NCBI GenBank assembly: GCA_964551735.1
Contig: CAZKEF010000001.1
Coordinates: forward strand, 186,001-250,000
DNA length: 64,000 bases
Source of the DNA: DAOUAT01 sp964551735
GTDB lineage: Bacteria; Chloroflexota; Anaerolineae; CG2-30-64-16
Reading direction: 5' to 3'
Part shown: positions 60,514-64,000 of the stretch, one piece after another
How the letters are laid out: every line of letters starts with the position of its first letter
How positions within the stretch are numbered: position 1 is the stretch's first letter
Made by a program: the position numbers and the translations under genes
Notes under the pieces: generated by a model
Databases searched by the model: none
What the model was told of the DNA's origin: nothing
The model's input: only the letters and a program-made list of their open reading frames with translations

Positions 60514-61488
60514 ATGGGCGAAAGACGTTTTGGCCTGGTCGCCCTTTTTCTCACTATGATCGTGACCGCCGTCGTTGTCATTGCGGTAATGGCGCTGATC
60601 AGCCCGCTGTTTTCGCAGCAGTTTGCGCGCGTGAACGATGCCCTGGCCTCCCCGACGTCCGCGCAACCGGCTGCCCAGGCCGTAACACCCGCGCCGATGA
60701 CGGCAACGCCCACGACCACGCGCGCCCTGCCGACACCGACGCCAACCCGCCGGCCGACCGCGACGCCGACGCCGAGGCCGACGCAGACGCCGACCCCCAG
60801 CCCCACACGGCCACCCGATGCCGTGGTGCTGGCCGAAACCCTCAACTTACGAGGGGGGCCCGGCACCATCTACGCCAGGGTGGGATTGCTGCGCAAAGGG
60901 GATCCACTGGATGTGGTGGCTCGCAACGAGGCCGGAGATTGGTTGTCGGTTATCGAACCTGACGGCAAGGGAGGCTGGGTGGCCGCGAACCTGGTGCAGC
61001 TCAACATTCCGGTGAGCCAGATCCCGGTGGCGACCGACATCCCGACACCGCCGGTGACGCCAACACCCAGGGCCACCGCAACGCCGCAGCCGACGCTGTC
61101 GGTGGATGAACAGATCGCCGCGCTCGCCAGGGAGCAACACGGCCAACTGCCACAGCCGGGTTCGACCGGCAGCATAGCTGCCGGCGGCAACGCTGAGCTA
61201 ACCATTCTGAACGACACGCCGTATCAGCTCACCGTACTCATCGGCGCGCCCAACGGCATGACGGTGGTGGTTGAGCCGTGCCCAACCTGCCGGGTTTACC
61301 AGGGGGCCGGGCCGCTGGCGTGCCAGGAGGGCGGCCGGCCGCGGCAAGTGGTGCGGGTTAAGCCCGGCACGATGCAGGTGGCCGCGCGCGTCAGCGACCC
61401 CGGCGTCATCCCGTTCCTGGGCACGTGGACCCTGAACGGGGACACCGGCTATTTCAACTGCTTCTTCATCGTGACCCGAAGTTACTGA
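60514..61488 (+). CDS. Membrane-anchored SH3-domain protein
   Basis: The 324-residue protein has one N-terminal membrane helix (FLTMIVTAVVVIAVMALISP), a Thr/Pro-rich linker, and a bacterial SH3 domain near residues 108-165 (LNLRGGPGTIYARVGLLRKG, GGWVAANLV). A second Thr/Pro linker leads to a C-terminal beta domain with Cys pair (CPTC). Such SH3 domains bind cell-wall or surface ligands outside the cell. AAAGGAG lies 9 bases before the ATG. It probably shares a transcript with the MscS-like gene 4 bases downstream. Confidence 0.8.
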   Translation: MGERRFGLVALFLTMIVTAVVVIAVMALISPLFSQQFARVNDALASPTSAQPAAQAVTPAPMTATPTTTRALPTPTPTRRPTATPTPRPTQTPTPSPTRPPDAVVLAETLNLRGGPGTIYARVGLLRKGDPLDVVARNEAGDWLSVIEPDGKGGWVAANLVQLNIPVSQIPVATDIPTPPVTPTPRATATPQPTLSVDEQIAALAREQHGQLPQPGSTGSIAAGGNAELTILNDTPYQLTVLIGAPNGMTVVVEPCPTCRVYQGAGPLACQEGGRPRQVVRVKPGTMQVAARVSDPGVIPFLGTWTLNGDTGYFNCFFIVTRSY

Positions 61489-61492
61489 AGCG

Positions 61493-62326
61493 ATGGTGTC
61501 ATCCATGCCCACACCACCCATCCCGACCATTACATCGCTGAAGAATGCGATCCTCGTTCTGCTGCTGATCATCGCCGCCTATTTCCTGCTGGCCGTGCTC
61601 CTTTCCCTGTTTTCACGGCGCATTGCGCGGCGCATTTTGGGGCTAAACCGTCTTCTGCCGCGACGCGTGCGTACATCGCCGGAACGACGGCAGACCCTGG
61701 AAGGCCTTGTCGGCAGCCTGATCTCGTTCCTGGCCACCGCCGTCGCGGTGATCGCCACGCTCTCGCTCTTCGTCGAGCCTAGCACCCTGCTGTGGATCGT
61801 GGGCCTGTTCAGCGCCGCGTTCGGCTTGGGCGCGCGCGGGCTGGTGAGCAACGTGCTCTACGGCGCCAGTTTCATCTTCAAAAACACCTTCACCATCGGC
61901 GAGAAGGTCGAAATGACGATCGGCATGGTCAAGGTCGAGGGCATCATCGAAGAGGTTAACCTGACGAACACCCTGGTTCGTTCCCCCACCGGCGAGCTCT
62001 ACGTGGTGCCCAATGGTGACATCGGCGTGATCCGCAATTTCAGCCGGGCGCCGTTCTCGGCCGCGTGCATCAGGTTCACGGTGCAGTCGGAAGACCTGGC
62101 CCGCACATTGGAGATTCTGAAACAATTGGCCACCGAAGCCGTCAACCTGTTCCCCGACCTGGCCGAGCCCTGGCAGGTGCTTTCAACTTCAGAGGTTATG
62201 GGTAACAAAGCCGAGCTCACAGTAATGGCGCGCGCCGCCTTCGGCAAGGCGGCGGCGCTGAGACTGCGCCTCTTTAACCTGATCTACCGCCGGCTACGCG
62301 AGGCCGGGATCACCTTGATCGATTGA
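61493..62326 (+). CDS. MscS-family mechanosensitive channel
   Basis: The 277-residue protein has three hydrophobic segments, the last being the pore helix (FGLGARGLVSNVLYGASFIF) followed by the MscS beta domain (IGEKVEMTIGMVKVEGIIEE, VPNGDIGVIRNFSR) and an alpha/beta C-terminus. It resembles MscS in order and size. It would release solutes under hypo-osmotic stress. The start is at 61493 or, four codons on, 61505. Confidence 0.88.
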   Translation: MVSSMPTPPIPTITSLKNAILVLLLIIAAYFLLAVLLSLFSRRIARRILGLNRLLPRRVRTSPERRQTLEGLVGSLISFLATAVAVIATLSLFVEPSTLLWIVGLFSAAFGLGARGLVSNVLYGASFIFKNTFTIGEKVEMTIGMVKVEGIIEEVNLTNTLVRSPTGELYVVPNGDIGVIRNFSRAPFSAACIRFTVQSEDLARTLEILKQLATEAVNLFPDLAEPWQVLSTSEVMGNKAELTVMARAAFGKAAALRLRLFNLIYRRLREAGITLID

Positions 62327-62350
62327 CCGACACATCACTCGAAGGAGACG

Positions 62351-63196
62351 ATGACCATGAATCGTTTTATGGCCCTGCTCTCGACCTGTCTGCTCCTGGG
62401 CCTCGCCCTGGCAGCCTGCGTGCCCGTGCCCGCATCCGACCTCCCGGCAGCGACACTGCCCCCGGCCACCGCTGTGCCCCAGACGCCGTCCGAGCCGCTT
62501 GTCAGCGCCCTCATCGACGCCACCTGGCTGCTGCAAGGCTACGGCAGGGCTGACGCGCCGCAAAGTGTGCCCCCGGGCGCCGAAGTGACCCTGACGTTCA
62601 CGGATGACGGGCAAGTCAACGGCCTGGCCGCGTGCAATCGTTACTTTGGGCCGGTTACCGTCACCGGCGACGCAATAGCCTTCGGCGCGTTGGCCCAAAC
62701 TGAGATAGCCTGCGCTGAGCCGTTGATGGCGTTGGAACGCGCGTATCTGGATGCATTGGCACGCGTTGTCCGCTTCGAGTTAGCGGGCGGTCAACTGACC
62801 CTGCACGGCGATGGCGGCGCCCTGATCTTCCTCGCGGCCCCGGCGCTTGGGCTGACGTCCACCAGTTGGGAGTTGATCGCGATCGGCGCCGGTGAAACCC
62901 TGGCCTCGCCAGTCGGCAGCACCGGGATCACCGCCACCTTTACCGACGATGGTCAGGTCAGCGGCGCGGCCGGCTGCAACCGCTATTTCGGTAGCGTCAC
63001 GGTGGCGGGCGACCGCATCACATTCGGGCTGATCGCGACCACCAAAATGGCCTGTACAGAGGAGGTCATGGCTCAAGAGCAAGCTTTCGTCGAGTTGGTG
63101 GGCCAGGTAACCAGTTACACGATTGACGGCAACCGGCTGATCCTGTACGCTGATGGCGGCAATCGGACCCTGATCTTCGAAGGCGGCGCCGACTGA
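62351..63196 (+). CDS. Lipoprotein with two META domains
   Basis: The 281-residue protein has a lipobox (LALAACVP), then two META/HslJ-like domains of about 110 residues each: TFTDDGQVNGLAACNRYFGP with TEIAC, and TFTDDGQVSGAAGCNRYFGS with TKMAC. The duplicated build and conserved Cys pairs are usual in the family. The role is in the envelope, perhaps stress-related. AAGGAGA lies 3 bases before the ATG; a second ATG two codons on may be used. Confidence 0.88.
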   Translation: MTMNRFMALLSTCLLLGLALAACVPVPASDLPAATLPPATAVPQTPSEPLVSALIDATWLLQGYGRADAPQSVPPGAEVTLTFTDDGQVNGLAACNRYFGPVTVTGDAIAFGALAQTEIACAEPLMALERAYLDALARVVRFELAGGQLTLHGDGGALIFLAAPALGLTSTSWELIAIGAGETLASPVGSTGITATFTDDGQVSGAAGCNRYFGSVTVAGDRITFGLIATTKMACTEEVMAQEQAFVELVGQVTSYTIDGNRLILYADGGNRTLIFEGGAD

Positions 63197-63261
63197 GCGC
63201 AAACGCGGCGGACAGAGTTGTCGTGTTGATCACGACCAGCACACCGGCGGGAGCGAACCTT

Positions 63262-63948
63262 GTGGAACGCGATATCTTATGGACGATCCTGCTCGGCCTG
63301 GGGGGACTGTGCCTCTTCGCCGCGTTACTTTTCGCGGCGGTCGCCATCTTATTCATTGCCGGCACCCAACGGGCGCGGCGCTGGTTCGACGAATCTATAG
63401 TGACCCCGGATCCGAGGGCGCTGCAGGCCCGGTTCACGGCCATGCGGGCGCGCTACCCCGGGCTGAACGATGATGCCCTGGTGCAGCGGTTAGTCACCAA
63501 CCAGGCCGTGAAGGCAGGCCTGGTTGGCGCGGTGACCGGCGTGGGGGGTGTGCTGACGTTGCCCATCGCGATACCGGTTGACTTCGCGCTTTCAGCCAAG
63601 ATCCAGGCGGGCCTGATCCATTTCGTGGGTCAAACCTACGCGCCAGGCCAACCGCCCGAAGCCGGCCGCGTGCAAACCTACGCGATCCTGGCTGGCAATC
63701 GTTTCACCCAGCAGGCCATGGACGCGTCGACCCGCATCGTGCAGGCCGCCGTCACCCGGCTGATGCGCCGCCTGCTGGCAGAAACGGTGGCCGAAGCGCT
63801 GCTTAAGGTCGTGCCGTTCGTGGGCGCCATCGTGGGGTTCGTCTTCAACTATGCAGCCACCCGCGCTGTGGGCGAGCTGGCGATCCGTAAGTATCGCAGC
63901 AAGCCGGGCGAGAGGGGGTCAGAACGTCTTCTGGGTTCCAGGCCCTAG
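63262..63948 (+). CDS. EcsC-like membrane-associated protein
   Basis: The 228-residue protein has a hydrophobic N-terminal helix (LLGLGGLCLFAALLFAAVAI), then a helical domain with AGLVGAVTGVGGVLTLPIAI and further hydrophobic parts (VVPFVGAIVGFVFNYAATRA), similar to EcsC family proteins. The GTG at 63262 with GGGAG before it is preferred; GTG 63223 is an alternative that adds 13 residues. Function is not known. The remaining 52 bases of the window hold nothing seen. Confidence 0.55.
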   Translation: MERDILWTILLGLGGLCLFAALLFAAVAILFIAGTQRARRWFDESIVTPDPRALQARFTAMRARYPGLNDDALVQRLVTNQAVKAGLVGAVTGVGGVLTLPIAIPVDFALSAKIQAGLIHFVGQTYAPGQPPEAGRVQTYAILAGNRFTQQAMDASTRIVQAAVTRLMRRLLAETVAEALLKVVPFVGAIVGFVFNYAATRAVGELAIRKYRSKPGERGSERLLGSRP

Positions 63949-64000
63949 CGTCTCGGCAGCCGTCATCGTTCGACTGAGCGCTCACGACGAAGTCCTTCGA

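Noticed and set aside
60171..60962. Plus-strand 263-residue open frame before and over the SH3-protein gene
   Set aside because: It runs out of frame with the SH3 gene, which has a promoter, ribosome site, membrane anchor and domain.
1..64000. tRNA or rRNA genes
   Set aside because: No conserved rRNA stretch or tRNA-like cloverleaf was recognised by reading; a dedicated search could still reveal one.

Overview
The window is GC-rich bacterial chromosome, most likely from a Chloroflexota (Anaerolineae-like) organism. Evidence for this is lipoproteins with a Val-Glu-Lys repeat linker after the lipobox, Thr-Pro-rich surface proteins, peptide-type ABC importers used in glycan loci, and a LacI-like sensor fused to a histidine kinase and an AraC domain. 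No rRNA, tRNA or CRISPR array was seen, so the taxonomic call is inference.

Layout. 1-2.7 kb: a type IIG-like restriction-modification enzyme (cut by the window start), divergent from an RHH/PIN toxin-antitoxin pair. 2.7-9.3 kb: a sugar operon (galactokinase, divergent GalT-like transferase, PfkB kinase, DUF2804, membrane glycosyltransferase). 9.4-14.2 kb: housekeeping and accessory genes (exonuclease III, solute-binding lipoprotein with an NBR1-type domain, DinB, radical SAM). 14.2-15.2 kb: two decayed tyrosine recombinase ends. 15.2-36.5 kb: a minus-strand glycan utilisation locus. A sensor-kinase/AraC hybrid stands at its head, followed by a DeoR-type sensor domain without HTH, a fucosidase-like enzyme, a complete peptide/oligosaccharide ABC importer, a GH78 rhamnosidase, two DUF5703 hydrolases, a URO-D family protein and an esterase lipoprotein.

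36.6-55.5 kb is the most striking region: a Tc (ABC) toxin locus. A fused TcB-TcC protein (39762-47177, SpvB + FG-GAP + RHS cocoon + variable toxic tip) is followed by a 947-bp IS5-family element and a TcA-like protein (48400-54840) that carries Ig-like and two LamG domains plus a recognisable pore region and TcB-binding C-terminus. The locus lies between two 1.23-kb direct repeats (37837-39065 and 54212-55441). Each contains the 3' end of tcA, a terminator and an antisense HsdR remnant, so homologous recombination could delete or amplify the toxin. Upstream are a promoter with an inverted repeat between -35 and -10 and an intrinsic terminator in the leader. The surroundings are a graveyard of gene fragments (S9 peptidase with catalytic Ser changed to Leu, HsdR, URO-D, alpha/beta hydrolase, TPR).

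55.8-64 kb: methyltransferase, ZIP metal transporter with a tiny Cys-rich protein and a 13-bp inverted repeat, a radical SAM enzyme, and a run of cell-envelope genes (SH3-domain protein, MscS-like channel, META-domain lipoprotein, EcsC-like protein).
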